This document shows, piece after piece, positions 18,154-26,503 of a DNA stretch of 39,624 nt (the stretch's first letter is position 1; each line of letters starts with the position of its first letter). The notes under the pieces are model-generated. The model was not told the origin of the DNA and did no database searches. It saw only the letters and a list, made by a program, of their open reading frames with translations. This stretch comes from an uncultured Collinsella sp. GTDB lineage: Bacteria; Actinomycetota; Coriobacteriia; Coriobacteriales; Coriobacteriaceae. The stretch spans positions 1-39,624 of the forward strand of contig URGF01000002.1 of NCBI GenBank assembly GCA_900547285.1. The letters run 5' to 3'. Position numbers and translations under genes: made by a program.

Positions 18154-19161
18154 ATGGCTCTTAATCTTTCTGGTCGAAGCGTTCTTACCCTGCTTGACTT
18201 TACGTCTGAGGAAATCGAGTACATGCTCGACCTCTCAAAGAACTTCAAGGATATGAAGCGCGCCGGTTATCCGCACCGCTTTCTCGAGGGCAAGAACATT
18301 GTCCTGCTGTTTGAGAAGACCTCAACGCGCACGCGCTGTGCCTTCGAGGTCGGCGGTATGGACCTGGGTATGGGTGTGACCTACCTCGACCCCGGCTCGT
18401 CGCAGATGGGCAAGAAAGAGTCCATCGAGGATACCGCCCGCGTGCTCGGTCGCATGTATGACGGTATTGAGTATCGCGGCTCCGACCAGTCGATCGTCGA
18501 GGAGCTTGCCGCCAAGGCTGGCGTTCCCGTCTGGAACGGTCTGACCAACGAGTACCATCCCACCCAGGCCCTTGCCGACATTCTTACCATGCGTGAGGAG
18601 TTTGGCGACACGCGCGGCATGAAGCTCACCTATATGGGCAAGGAGCAGGGCAACGTCAGCGACTCCCTGATGGTTATCTGCGCCAAGCTCGGCATTAACT
18701 TCTGCTCCTGCGGACCCAAGGGCGATGTCGAGGGCGCCACGCACTTCGATCCCGAGCTTCTTGAGCGCTGCCAGGAGATCGCCGCTCAGAATGGCTGCAC
18801 GATCCAGCTCACTGAGGATATCGACGAGGGCGTCAAGGATGCAGACGTGATCTATACGGACGTTTGGGTCGGTATGGGCCAGGCTGAGGAGCTGTGGAAG
18901 AGCCGAATCGATCTTCTCTCTCCCTATCGAGTAACGCCCGAGGTCATGGCCAAGGCAAACCCCGGCGCCATCTTTATGCACTGCCTGCCGAGCTTCCACG
19001 ATACGCAGACCACCATCGGCGCCGAGATTGCCGAGAAGTTCGGCGTGACCGAGATGGAGGTTTCCGACGAGGTCTTTGAGAGCGCGCAGTCTCGCGTGTT
19101 CCAGGAGGCCGAGAACCGCATGCATACCATTAAGGCCATGATGTACGCGACGCTTCGCTAG
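18154..19161 (+). CDS. arcB: ornithine carbamoyltransferase, catabolic
   Basis: The 335-residue protein has the carbamoyl-phosphate loop KTSTRTRCAF (S57-T-R-T60), the YHPTQALAD motif (about 135-143), VWVGMGQ near 231, and HCLPSFHDT at 276-284, where ornithine carbamoyltransferases have the catalytic cysteine (C277). In this operon it would run in the catabolic direction, turning citrulline and phosphate into ornithine and carbamoyl phosphate for carbamate kinase. The start at 18154 follows GAAAGGA; an upstream in-frame start at 18097 has no SD. The family does not by itself separate catabolic arcB from biosynthetic argF; the operon decides. Confidence 0.95.
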   Translation: MALNLSGRSVLTLLDFTSEEIEYMLDLSKNFKDMKRAGYPHRFLEGKNIVLLFEKTSTRTRCAFEVGGMDLGMGVTYLDPGSSQMGKKESIEDTARVLGRMYDGIEYRGSDQSIVEELAAKAGVPVWNGLTNEYHPTQALADILTMREEFGDTRGMKLTYMGKEQGNVSDSLMVICAKLGINFCSCGPKGDVEGATHFDPELLERCQEIAAQNGCTIQLTEDIDEGVKDADVIYTDVWVGMGQAEELWKSRIDLLSPYRVTPEVMAKANPGAIFMHCLPSFHDTQTTIGAEIAEKFGVTEMEVSDEVFESAQSRVFQEAENRMHTIKAMMYATLR

Positions 19162-19184
19162 TAGCTGGGAAGTGAACGAACACT

Positions 19185-20147
19185 ATGAGCAAACCGTACG
19201 GAAAGCCCGATCGTATTGTCGTCGCCCTCGGCGGCAACGCCCTCGGCAACAACCCCGTCGAGCAGATCGAGGCCGTGAGCAACACCGCCCACGCTCTCCT
19301 CGGCCTCATCGAGCAGGGCAACGAGATCATCATCACCCACGGCAACGGCCCGCAGGTCGGCATGATCCAGAACGCCTTCGCCGCCGCCCACGACGCCATC
19401 GGCACCCCCGAGATGCCGCTGCCCGAGTGCGGCGCCATGTCCCAGGGCTACATCGGCTACCACCTGCAGCAGGGCATCGGCCGCGAGATGCACAAGCGCT
19501 ACAAGCGCTGGCACGCCGCCACCGTCGTCACCCAGATCGAGTGCGATCCCGACGATCCCGCGTTCAAGAACCCGACCAAGCCGATCGGCCCCTTCTACAC
19601 CGAGGAGCAGGCCAAGGAGTTCATGGCCGAGGATCCCTCCAAGGTCTTCGTCGAGGATTCCGGCCGCGGCTGGCGTCGCGTCGTCGCCTCCCCCGATCCC
19701 AAGAAGATCGTCGAGGCCGACTCCATCCTCAACCTGCTCGACAACGAGTTCATCGTCATCGCCTGCGGCGGCGGCGGCATCCCCGTCGTCCGCGACTACG
19801 AGAACAAGGGCTGCTACAAGGGCGTTCCCGCCGTCATCGACAAGGACCTGGGCGGCGAGCTGCTGGCCGAGGACTGCGACGCCGACGTCCTGTTCCTGCT
19901 GACCGCCGTCGAGCATGTCGCCATCAACTTCGGCAAGCCCAACCAGGAGGAGCTCGAGGACATCACCGCCGACGAGGCCGAGCGCCTGGCCGACGAGGGC
20001 CAGTTCGGCAAGGGCTCCATGGAGCCCAAGGTCCGCGCCGCCATCAAGTTCGCCCGTTCCCGCAAGGGCCGCACCTGCATCATCGGCGCCCTGGACAAGG
20101 CCGCCGAGACCATGGCCGGCCTCTCCGGTACCCGCATCCACGAGTAG
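19185..20147 (+). CDS. arcC: carbamate kinase, copy 2
   Basis: The 320-residue product differs from copy 1 only at residue 5 (MSKPYGK against MSKPLGK) and appears otherwise identical. This copy sits 23 bases after the OTC stop, in its expected operon place, with only a weak SD (GGGAAG, rather far from the ATG). It completes the pathway: carbamoyl phosphate plus ADP gives ATP, carbon dioxide and ammonia. Its extreme GC-ending codon use contrasts with the arcA and OTC genes just upstream, a sign that the body of the gene was copied from the highly expressed copy 1. Confidence 0.97.
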   Translation: MSKPYGKPDRIVVALGGNALGNNPVEQIEAVSNTAHALLGLIEQGNEIIITHGNGPQVGMIQNAFAAAHDAIGTPEMPLPECGAMSQGYIGYHLQQGIGREMHKRYKRWHAATVVTQIECDPDDPAFKNPTKPIGPFYTEEQAKEFMAEDPSKVFVEDSGRGWRRVVASPDPKKIVEADSILNLLDNEFIVIACGGGGIPVVRDYENKGCYKGVPAVIDKDLGGELLAEDCDADVLFLLTAVEHVAINFGKPNQEELEDITADEAERLADEGQFGKGSMEPKVRAAIKFARSRKGRTCIIGALDKAAETMAGLSGTRIHE

Positions 20148-20248
20148 TCCCTACTCCGTTGCCTCTCCCGTGGGCGCCAGGCAAAGCGCCCACAAACTAG
20201 CCTCTCTTCATGAGCCCTGCAGTCCGCTCCGACTGCGGGGCTTTTGCT
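19203..20248 (+). repeat. 1.05-kb direct duplication, copy 2 (arcC and terminator)
   Basis: The partner of 12079-13124. Differences visible after the stop codon are single-base changes in the spacer and one in the terminator stem. The sharp 5' edge inside codon 7 and the 3' edge right after the terminator mark the limits of the copied tract. Confidence 0.9.
20213..20246 (+). terminator. terminator of the ADI operon
   Basis: Stem AGCCCTGCAGTC/GACTGCGGGGCT (20213-20224 with 20231-20242), followed by TTTTGCT. It is the same terminator as after copy 1, with one G-C pair changed to a G-U pair. Confidence 0.88.
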
Positions 20249-20255
20249 ATTCACC

Positions 20256-20379
20256 TAGTCATTGGGGACAAACCCGGCACTTGGGGACGGTCCTTTCCTG
20301 CCGGCAGCTTGGGACAGTCCTTAATAGTCATTGGGGACGTTCTTAAACGACTAGTCAAACAAGAACGTCCCCAATGACT
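20256..20379. repeat. REP-like palindromic repeats between arcC and the PRD regulator
   Basis: Three units follow each other. AGTCATTGGGGACA starts at 20257. A 55-base unit at 20270-20324 matches 26143-26197 at 53 of 55 positions. A perfect 19-bp inverted repeat AGTCATTGGGGACGTTCTT (20326-20344) pairs with 20361-20379 around a 16-base loop. Another palindrome-type motif, GGAAGGCGCATCCCA, lies near 20392. These resemble the REP sequences mobilised by REP-associated (Y1) transposases, but no such gene is in the window. From 20380 to 20553 I see only a small hairpin (GTTCCG/CGGAAC near 20483) and the AAAGGAGGAG SD of the next gene. Confidence 0.75.
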
Positions 20380-20553
20380 ACACAATGGCTGGGAAGGCGC
20401 ATCCCACACCGACGCATTGCCTTCGGGCCCTTTCCCCAGGCTCTCCATAGCTCAGCTGGACTCCCCGCAACCTGTTCCGAGTTGGCGGAACGAGCGCGAC
20501 GTGGAGTGTCATTCTTTACCGCGTTAGACTAGACGCAGGGAAAGGAGGAGGAC

Positions 20554-22449
20554 ATGGATGCTCGCGTCAAGCAGCTTGTAAATATGATCGAGGACGCTCA
20601 GCCTGTCGCTGTCGCGGTACTTGCCAAGCGTCTCGAGGTAAGCGAGCGCGCCGTGAGAAACTATATCCATCGCGCAAACGACAACCTTGCAGGGGTTGCA
20701 CGCATCGTTGGCAGCAAGGGGCAGTATCGTATCGATGTTGCACGTGCAGATGAGCTTGCTCGCTTGCTAGACGGTGCGGCTCTGGCCCATCCGGGCATTC
20801 CTGATACGCGCGACGGCCGTGTGTCCTTCCTTCTTAACGACCTCCTAATGCGGTCCCAGTGGGTGACGATTGAGGAGTATGCGGATTTACTCTACGTTTC
20901 GGCGCGGACTCTGTCCAATGACATGCGTCTGGTAGAGCAGAAACTCGCCCAATTTGACTTAACGCTTGAAAAGCGCCCACGCTACGGAATCCGCGTTGCG
21001 GGCGGGGAGTCGCAACGGCGCCTGTGCCTGGCCTCGCTGGTGAGGCCCGTGTTGCCCGACACCGACGATGCAAAGCTCGCCGAGCACCTGCGGTCCATCG
21101 CCGCATGTGTGGACGATGCTCTGACGGCCTCGCCCGTCACGGTGAGCTCGCTGGCATCCCGCAATCTCATCATGCATCTTTACATCGCTCTTGGCCGCAT
21201 CGAGCAGGGCTGCTATGTCCCAGCTGCAGAATCGGACGTTCAAAAACTGGAGGGAACGCGCGAATACGCCGCGGCTTTCCAGATTGCCGCAAACATCAAG
21301 GATGCCCTGGGCGTGAGCATGCCCCGAGAAGAGGTTGCCTTTATCGCAATCCATTTGCTCGGCAGGGGCACGGGCGTGCCCGAGAAGGGCTCTGCCGTTA
21401 TCTCGGACGAGATGTGGGAGATTGCTTCCGAGATGGTACGTACGGTCAACGATGAGTTTAGGTTTGACTTTAGCAGCGATCTTGAACTTCGCATGAACCT
21501 TGCTCGGCATATTGGCCCTCTGGGTTATCGCCTTGAATATCACATGCATATGGATAACCCCATGCTGCCCGATATCAAGACGAGGTTTCCGTTGGCCTAT
21601 TCGATGGCGGCCGGCACCTCGCAGGTACTCGAGCGTCATTTTGGCAGCCAGCCCTCTGATGAGGAGCTCGGCTACATCGCCATGGCATTTGCCCTGGCCC
21701 TCGAGCAGCAAGCCGACCAGCCGCGTCGCAAACGCATCCTGATCGTGTGCGCCTCGGGAGCGGGAAGCGCCCGTATGCTCGAGCACCAGTACCGCAAGCA
21801 GTTTGGTATGTATATCGAGTCGATTGAGACATGCGACGTCGCCCGCGTGGGAACGCTCGACTTTTCGCACATCGACTACGTGTTCACAACGGTGCCGCTC
21901 AACGTCAAGTTGCCTGTGCCCGTCCGCGAGGTCGATTTCTTCTTGGAGACGAGCGATGTCAACGCTATCCGCAAGGTGCTGAGTGATGACGCTGCGCAAT
22001 CGGACTCCCTGAGCGCTTTCTTTAGCCGTGCCCTGTTCTTCAACCGCGTTGAGGCGTCGTCGAAGCAGGCCGTTCTCCGATATCTCTCCGAGCGCGCCGT
22101 CGAGAGCGGCCGTGTCGATGCCCAGTTTGCCCAAGAGGTTGCCGAGCGCGAGAGCGCGAGTGCCACCTCGTTTGGCAATGGGGTGGCCATGCCCCATGGG
22201 ATGCATCCTTTGAGCGCCGAGGCCTTTGTTACCGTGGGCCTGCTCGAACATCCCATTCTTTGGGACGAATACGGCCATGAGGTCGATATCGTCTTTATGG
22301 TGTCGTTTGCCCGGTCGGGCGGCGATGAGGCGCGGATCTTGAGCTCGCTGCTCGCTGAGATCTTTATGGACCGCCAGGGGGTCGAGCGCTTACGCGAGCG
22401 CCGGTCCTGGCATGAGCTGATGGCGCTTGTGCAAGCGCATACGGCTTAA
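20554..22449 (+). CDS. PRD-containing PTS-controlled transcriptional regulator (BglG/LicR/MtlR type)
   Basis: The 631-residue protein shows two N-terminal helix-turn-helix regions (about 5-50 and 90-130), PRD1 (about 190-290, histidines H208 and H267), PRD2 (about 300-390, H319 present, the second expected histidine replaced in ELGYIAMAFALALE), an EIIB-like domain (393-480, RILIVCASGAGSARM, C399) and a fructose-type EIIA domain (about 495-631, FGNGVAMPHG, H548). This is the LicR/MtlR layout of DNA-binding activators rather than the short RNA-binding antiterminators. It probably activates the PTS operon that starts 119 bases downstream and is phosphorylated by HPr and the cognate IIB. Confidence 0.92.
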   Translation: MDARVKQLVNMIEDAQPVAVAVLAKRLEVSERAVRNYIHRANDNLAGVARIVGSKGQYRIDVARADELARLLDGAALAHPGIPDTRDGRVSFLLNDLLMRSQWVTIEEYADLLYVSARTLSNDMRLVEQKLAQFDLTLEKRPRYGIRVAGGESQRRLCLASLVRPVLPDTDDAKLAEHLRSIAACVDDALTASPVTVSSLASRNLIMHLYIALGRIEQGCYVPAAESDVQKLEGTREYAAAFQIAANIKDALGVSMPREEVAFIAIHLLGRGTGVPEKGSAVISDEMWEIASEMVRTVNDEFRFDFSSDLELRMNLARHIGPLGYRLEYHMHMDNPMLPDIKTRFPLAYSMAAGTSQVLERHFGSQPSDEELGYIAMAFALALEQQADQPRRKRILIVCASGAGSARMLEHQYRKQFGMYIESIETCDVARVGTLDFSHIDYVFTTVPLNVKLPVPVREVDFFLETSDVNAIRKVLSDDAAQSDSLSAFFSRALFFNRVEASSKQAVLRYLSERAVESGRVDAQFAQEVAERESASATSFGNGVAMPHGMHPLSAEAFVTVGLLEHPILWDEYGHEVDIVFMVSFARSGGDEARILSSLLAEIFMDRQGVERLRERRSWHELMALVQAHTA

Positions 22450-22568
22450 GACTTCTTTTGTCGATGACCCTGTCAATCTACCTGCAATAAACCTCGAGGA
22501 TTGCGGGCGGGAGATAGGTGTTTCGAATATTCAAGTACAAACCAAACATCACGGGAGAGGAGATCGTT

Positions 22569-22895
22569 ATGGACGATCAGGGAACCGAGATGGTTTCGTT
22601 TCAGCTGGTCGCTGCAGCGGGAGAGGCACGCAGCCTTGCCTTCGAAGCCCTTGAAAAGGCAAAGGCGGGGGATTTTGACGCTGCCGCCAAACTCATGAAG
22701 CAGTCAAAGGATGCGGGAATCAAGGCTCACCACATCCAAACGCAGCTGCTTTCGACCGAGGCGGCGGGCGAGCATCTGTCGGTGGATGTGTTGCTGGTCC
22801 ATGCTCAGGACCACCTCATGTGCTCCATGCTTGCTCAGGAGCTCGTGCAGGAGCTGATCTGCCTGTATGAGCGCACTGCAGCCAAGAACGCCTAA
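22569..22895 (+). CDS. PTS lactose/cellobiose-type EIIA component
   Basis: The 108-residue helical protein matches the LacF/CelC family (three-helix bundle, trimer). The phosphorylated histidine is H78 in LLVHAQDHLM; the helix GDFDAAAKLMKQSKDAG is typical. The start at 22569 has GGGAGAGGAG upstream; an earlier in-frame start at 22518 has none. It is the first gene of the PTS operon. It accepts phosphate from HPr and passes it to the IIB encoded next. No strong promoter was identified in the 119-base gap before it. Confidence 0.95.
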   Translation: MDDQGTEMVSFQLVAAAGEARSLAFEALEKAKAGDFDAAAKLMKQSKDAGIKAHHIQTQLLSTEAAGEHLSVDVLLVHAQDHLMCSMLAQELVQELICLYERTAAKNA

Positions 22896-22941
22896 CGGCG
22901 TGCGGCGACTATCCAACCAATCAATGCGAAGGGAATCCCTT

Positions 22942-23235
22942 ATGAAGATCCTTCTTGTTTGCGCAGCTGGCCTGTCTACAAGCATTCTGATGAAGAAACT
23001 TGAGAAATACGCGGAGCAAAACGGCATCGAGCTCGATATCGATGCGGTGGGTATCGGCGAGTATCAGGAGACCTGCGCCGATTATGACGTGCTGCTCTTG
23101 GGGCCGCAGGTGTCCTACCAGCTCAACACCGTCAAGCAGGGGAGCGGTAAGCCGACCGCGGTCATCCCCGCACAGGACTACGGCATGGGCAACGCCGCCA
23201 ACGTGCTGGCACTCGCCCAGTCGCTGTTGGGCTAG
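22942..23235 (+). CDS. PTS lactose/cellobiose-type EIIB component
   Basis: The 97-residue protein starts MKILLVCAAGLSTSILMKKL, with the phosphocysteine C7 in the P-loop-like CAAGLSTS typical of cellobiose/lactose EIIB. LLLGPQVSYQL and AVIPAQDYGMGNAANVLALA complete the fold. I chose the ATG at 22942; a longer frame from 22867 overlaps the IIA gene. It takes phosphate from IIA and passes it to the sugar bound by IIC. Confidence 0.95.
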   Translation: MKILLVCAAGLSTSILMKKLEKYAEQNGIELDIDAVGIGEYQETCADYDVLLLGPQVSYQLNTVKQGSGKPTAVIPAQDYGMGNAANVLALAQSLLG

Positions 23236-23244
23236 GAGGCGACC

Positions 23245-24594
23245 ATGGAAAAGTTCATGACCCTGCTTCAGGAAAAACTGACCCCTATTGCCAATTTCTG
23301 CGGCACCGAGCGCCACTTTGCCTCCATGCAAAAGGGCTTTATGAGCGCGATCAGCTTCATCTTGGTCTCTGCCGTCTTTATGATCATCGCCAACCCGCCG
23401 GTCACGGCCGACCTGGTGGCGCAGGGCGGGTTCTGGTCCGTCTTTGGCCCTTGGCTCGATTTTGCCACGGCCAATAAGCTCACGCTGCTCATCCCGTTCA
23501 ACATGACGATGGGCATACTGTCGGTGATCGTGACGTTCGCAATCGCCTATAACCTGGCGGGCACCTACAAGATGCCCAAGCTTAACGCCGGTATGACCTC
23601 GCTGGTGATGTTCCTGATCGCCGCGGCGCCGTCGTCCTACTACCAGCTTGCCGACGAGTCCGTGCTCCAGGCGGTCCCCTGCACCTATCTGGGTGCGCAG
23701 GGCCTGTTTACCGCCATCATCGTTGCCCTGGTCTCCGTCGAGGTCACGCGCTTCTGCCAGACCAAGGGCATCACCATCAAGATGCCCGATGGCGTGCCGC
23801 CGTTTTTGTCCGAAACCTTTGGCGCCATCGTGCCTATGCTCGCCAACATCCTCATCTTCTTTGGTGGCAACCTGCTGATCCAGATGATCGATCCCACGCT
23901 GTCCATCCCCTCGGTTATCGAGAAGCTGCTCGCTGCCCCGCTTTCCGTCGCAGTTGACTCTGTGCCCGGCGCACTGCTTATCTGCTTCATGACGCTGCTG
24001 TTTTGGTGCTTTGGCGTCCACGGCAACATGATCGTGATGCCCATCACCGCCCCGGTCACGCTTGCCGCCTTTGCTGCCAACGCCTCGCTCTACGCTGCTG
24101 GGCAGCCGCTTGAGTTCCACCCGGTACTCATGTCGATGGTCATCAACCTCATCGGCGGCACGGGCAATACGTTCTCTTTTGTGGCGCTCTGCGCGTTTAA
24201 GGCAAAGTCGCAGCAGCTCAAGGCATTTGGCAAGGCATCGATCGTGCCGAGCTTCTTCCGTATCTCCGAGCCCGCGATCTTTGGCGCACCCATCATCTTC
24301 AACCCGATCCTCATGATTCCGTTTGTGCTGGGCGGTATGATTTCGGCCCTGCTGTATTGGGGTGCAATCTCACTGGGTCTTGTCTCTAACTTCTACATCT
24401 TGGTGAGCGGCACGTTCCCCATCTTCGTTCAGGGCTTTATCCAGTGCCTCGACCCGCGTATCTGGGTATTTACGATCGTTTTGATCGTGGTCATGGCTGT
24501 GGTCTGGTACCCGTTCTTTAAGGTGTACGACAACCAGCTCCTGGCACAGGAGCAGGAGAACGCCGCGGCAGCTTCTGCCAAGGATACTGAGTAG
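23245..24594 (+). CDS. PTS lactose/cellobiose-type EIIC permease
   Basis: The 449-residue integral membrane protein (about 10 helices) matches the CelB/LicC family: MEKFMTLLQEKLTPIANFCG at the N-terminus, the repeated GFMSAISFILVSAVFMII helix, the GVPPFLSETFGAIVP loop and the FFRISEPAIFGAPIIFNPIL segment, which carries the conserved sugar-binding glutamate (SEP). An AGGAGG SD overlaps the end of the IIB gene. With IIA and IIB it imports a beta-glucoside or similar disaccharide as the 6-phosphate. Confidence 0.95.
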   Translation: MEKFMTLLQEKLTPIANFCGTERHFASMQKGFMSAISFILVSAVFMIIANPPVTADLVAQGGFWSVFGPWLDFATANKLTLLIPFNMTMGILSVIVTFAIAYNLAGTYKMPKLNAGMTSLVMFLIAAAPSSYYQLADESVLQAVPCTYLGAQGLFTAIIVALVSVEVTRFCQTKGITIKMPDGVPPFLSETFGAIVPMLANILIFFGGNLLIQMIDPTLSIPSVIEKLLAAPLSVAVDSVPGALLICFMTLLFWCFGVHGNMIVMPITAPVTLAAFAANASLYAAGQPLEFHPVLMSMVINLIGGTGNTFSFVALCAFKAKSQQLKAFGKASIVPSFFRISEPAIFGAPIIFNPILMIPFVLGGMISALLYWGAISLGLVSNFYILVSGTFPIFVQGFIQCLDPRIWVFTIVLIVVMAVVWYPFFKVYDNQLLAQEQENAAAASAKDTE

Positions 24595-24595
24595 C

Positions 24596-26050
24596 ATGGG
24601 TTACTTTGACAGAACGTCTGCTGCCGGTATGCCCGAGGGCTTTTTGTGGGGCGGCGCGCTCGCTGCCAACCAGGCCGAAGGGGGCTGGAACGAGGGCGGC
24701 CGCGGTATGTCGCACTCCGACCTGATTCCACAGGGTCCCGACCGCTGGGATGTGATGTTTGGCAGGCAAAAGCCCGTGGATGATCCGGACAGGCTGTATC
24801 CATGCCGTTGGGGCAACGACTTCTTCCATCATTGGCGCGAGGACGTCGAGTTCTTTGCCGAGATGGGCTTTAAGTGCCTGCGTCTTTCAATTTGTTGGAG
24901 CCGTATTTTTCCCACAGGGATGGAGGCCGAGCCCAACGGTGAGGGCTTGGAGTTTTACCGTCAGGTATTCGAGGCGCTGCGCGAGCACGGAATCGAGCCG
25001 CTCGTGATGCTGTCGCACTACGACTATCCGTTGGCTCTGGTCGAGCGTTATGGTGGATGGCAAAGCCGAGAGATGATCGAGCGGTATGCGCACTACGTCG
25101 AGACCGTCGGACGTGCGTACCAGGGCCTCGTGCGTTATTGGCTCACCTTCAACGAGATCAACAGCGTGGCGCTGTCCTATCTCAACGCGGGCGTCACGCT
25201 CGAGGATGAGCGTGACCGTGCAGCCGTGACCGCGGCGTTCTCGCACCATATGTTTATGGCGAGCGCTCGCGCTGTCGAGATCCTGCACAAGATCGATCCC
25301 GCAAACAAGGTGGGTTGCATGATCGCTGCCGGTGCGACCTATCCGTACCGTTGTGCGCCCGAGGACGTATGGCTTGCGTATGAGGAGGACCGCGGCCGCT
25401 ACTTCTACACTGACGTGATGGCTGCGGGCGCCTATCCTACTTGGAAGCTGCGTGCGCTCGAGAAAGAGGGTGTTCACGTGCCCTTTGAGCCGGGCGATAC
25501 GGAGTATCTGGCCGAGCATACCGTCGACTTCATTTCGTTCTCGTACTATTGCTCGCGCTTGGTGTGCGCCGATGACCAGGTGATCGCTGAGAAGGCGGAG
25601 GGCAACGTGTTCCCGACGCTGCGCAATCCGTACCTCAAGGATAAAGAGACTGCCTGGAAATGGCAGATCGATGCGCTGGGTTTGCGCGTGACGCTTGCCG
25701 GCTACCACGATCGTTACCATCTTCCGCTCTTTATCGCCGAGAACGGTGTGGGCGGACTCGATGCGCTGGAAGACGGCAAAGTCCACGATGCGTATCATAT
25801 TGATTACCTGCGCAGGCATATTCTTGCGCTGCGCGATGCAATTGTCGAGGACGGTGTTGACCTGATGGGATACACGCCGTGGGGCTGTATCGATTTGGTG
25901 TCGGCCTCGACGGGGCAGATGAAGAAGCGCTATGGCTTTGTTTATGTCGATGCCGATGATACGGGCAAAGGCACGTTCGATCGCTACCGAAAGGACAGCT
26001 TCTGCTGGTATCAAAAGGTCATTGCATCAAATGGCGAGGACTTGAGTTAA
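24596..26050 (+). CDS. 6-phospho-beta-glucosidase (GH1)
   Basis: The 484-residue glycoside hydrolase family 1 enzyme has the N-terminal FLWGGALAANQAEGGW motif, the acid/base glutamate E187 in TFNEIN and the nucleophile E382 in FIAENG. The C-terminal SASTGQMKKRYGFVYVD contains the Ser-Lys-Tyr pattern that binds the 6-phosphate in phospho-glucosidases. The gene starts one base after the IIC stop. It splits the imported phosphorylated beta-glucoside into glucose 6-phosphate and the aglycone or glucose. The exact sugar (cellobiose, salicin or gentiobiose type) cannot be told from sequence. Confidence 0.95.
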   Translation: MGYFDRTSAAGMPEGFLWGGALAANQAEGGWNEGGRGMSHSDLIPQGPDRWDVMFGRQKPVDDPDRLYPCRWGNDFFHHWREDVEFFAEMGFKCLRLSICWSRIFPTGMEAEPNGEGLEFYRQVFEALREHGIEPLVMLSHYDYPLALVERYGGWQSREMIERYAHYVETVGRAYQGLVRYWLTFNEINSVALSYLNAGVTLEDERDRAAVTAAFSHHMFMASARAVEILHKIDPANKVGCMIAAGATYPYRCAPEDVWLAYEEDRGRYFYTDVMAAGAYPTWKLRALEKEGVHVPFEPGDTEYLAEHTVDFISFSYYCSRLVCADDQVIAEKAEGNVFPTLRNPYLKDKETAWKWQIDALGLRVTLAGYHDRYHLPLFIAENGVGGLDALEDGKVHDAYHIDYLRRHILALRDAIVEDGVDLMGYTPWGCIDLVSASTGQMKKRYGFVYVDADDTGKGTFDRYRKDSFCWYQKVIASNGEDLS

Positions 26051-26066
26051 CCCTTGCAAGCCTGCT

Positions 26067-26103
26067 GCCCCCGTGGCCCGTTTCGGCCGCGGGGGCTTTT
26101 GTT
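26067..26103 (+). terminator. terminator of the PTS operon
   Basis: A 12-base stem GCCCCCGTGGCC/GGCCGCGGGGGC (26067-26078 with 26085-26096, one mismatch), followed by TTTTGTT, 17 bases after the glucosidase stop. Confidence 0.9.
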
Positions 26104-26142
26104 ATTGAGGCGGCTGTTCATGAGGAGCATTGCAGGCTGCGG

Positions 26143-26197
26143 AAACCCGGCACTTGGGGACGTTCCTTTCCTGCCGGCAGTTTGGGACAGTCCTTAA
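26143..26197. repeat. REP-like 55-base repeat, second copy
   Basis: Matches 20270-20324 at 53 of 55 positions, starting AAACCCGGCACTTGGGGACG and ending CAGTCCTTAA. The unit holds TGCCGGCA and TTGGGGAC dyads, so it can fold. It lies just after the PTS operon, so copies of this repeat sit on both sides of the regulator-PTS block. Confidence 0.8.
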
Positions 26198-26503
26198 AGG
26201 CCGCATCGATCAACTGCGGAAAGCACATCCCAGAATGAGCGTCCAACATGGGGTGCGGTTTCCCTTGAGGCCCTCAATCGGAAAATGCATCCCGGATTTT
26301 TGTCGAAAAGCGGTCCCTAGTTTCCCAAACGGGCCGCTAACGGAAAGCGCATCCCGCTATTGGGCCCCAAAGCAGGATGCGCTTTCCGTGCTGGCAGTTC
26401 CAAGCAGTTCGGGATGGCCCTTTTCGTCTGCTCTCGGCCGGCGTCCGTAAGACTGTCCTCGACGACCACTCATTTAAGTCTGTCCCCAATGAGTGCCCAA
26501 TGA
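26198..26503. repeat. palindrome-rich intergenic region with GGAAAGCGCATCC repeats
   Basis: No gene is supported. Motif copies GGAAAGCACATCCCA (near 26218), GGAAAATGCATCCCG (near 26280) and GGAAAGCGCATCCCG (26342) are followed by an inverted copy, so that CGGAAAGCGCATCC (26341-26354) and its complement (26375-26388) form a 14-bp perfect stem with TTGGGCCCCAA in the loop. A further dyad AGCGG-CCC/GGGCCGCT spans about 26309-26338, and CACTCATT/AATGAGTG lies near 26469-26495 beside GTCCCCAATGAG, a rearranged form of the CATTGGGGAC repeat at 20330. Confidence 0.65.

Noticed and set aside
12079..20248. The arcC duplicates as arms of a composite transposon
   Set aside because: The repeats contain only arcC and its terminator, with no transposase and no terminal inverted repeats.
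20440..20506. tRNA-like sequence (CTCCATAGCTCAGCTGG with a CTCCA/TGGAG end pairing)
   Set aside because: The D-arm cannot close, there is no anticodon arm with a U-x-x-x-purine loop, and no T-loop consensus.
26210..26500. CRISPR array
   Set aside because: The repeats are degenerate, irregularly spaced and in both orientations, with no unique spacers of constant length and no cas genes.
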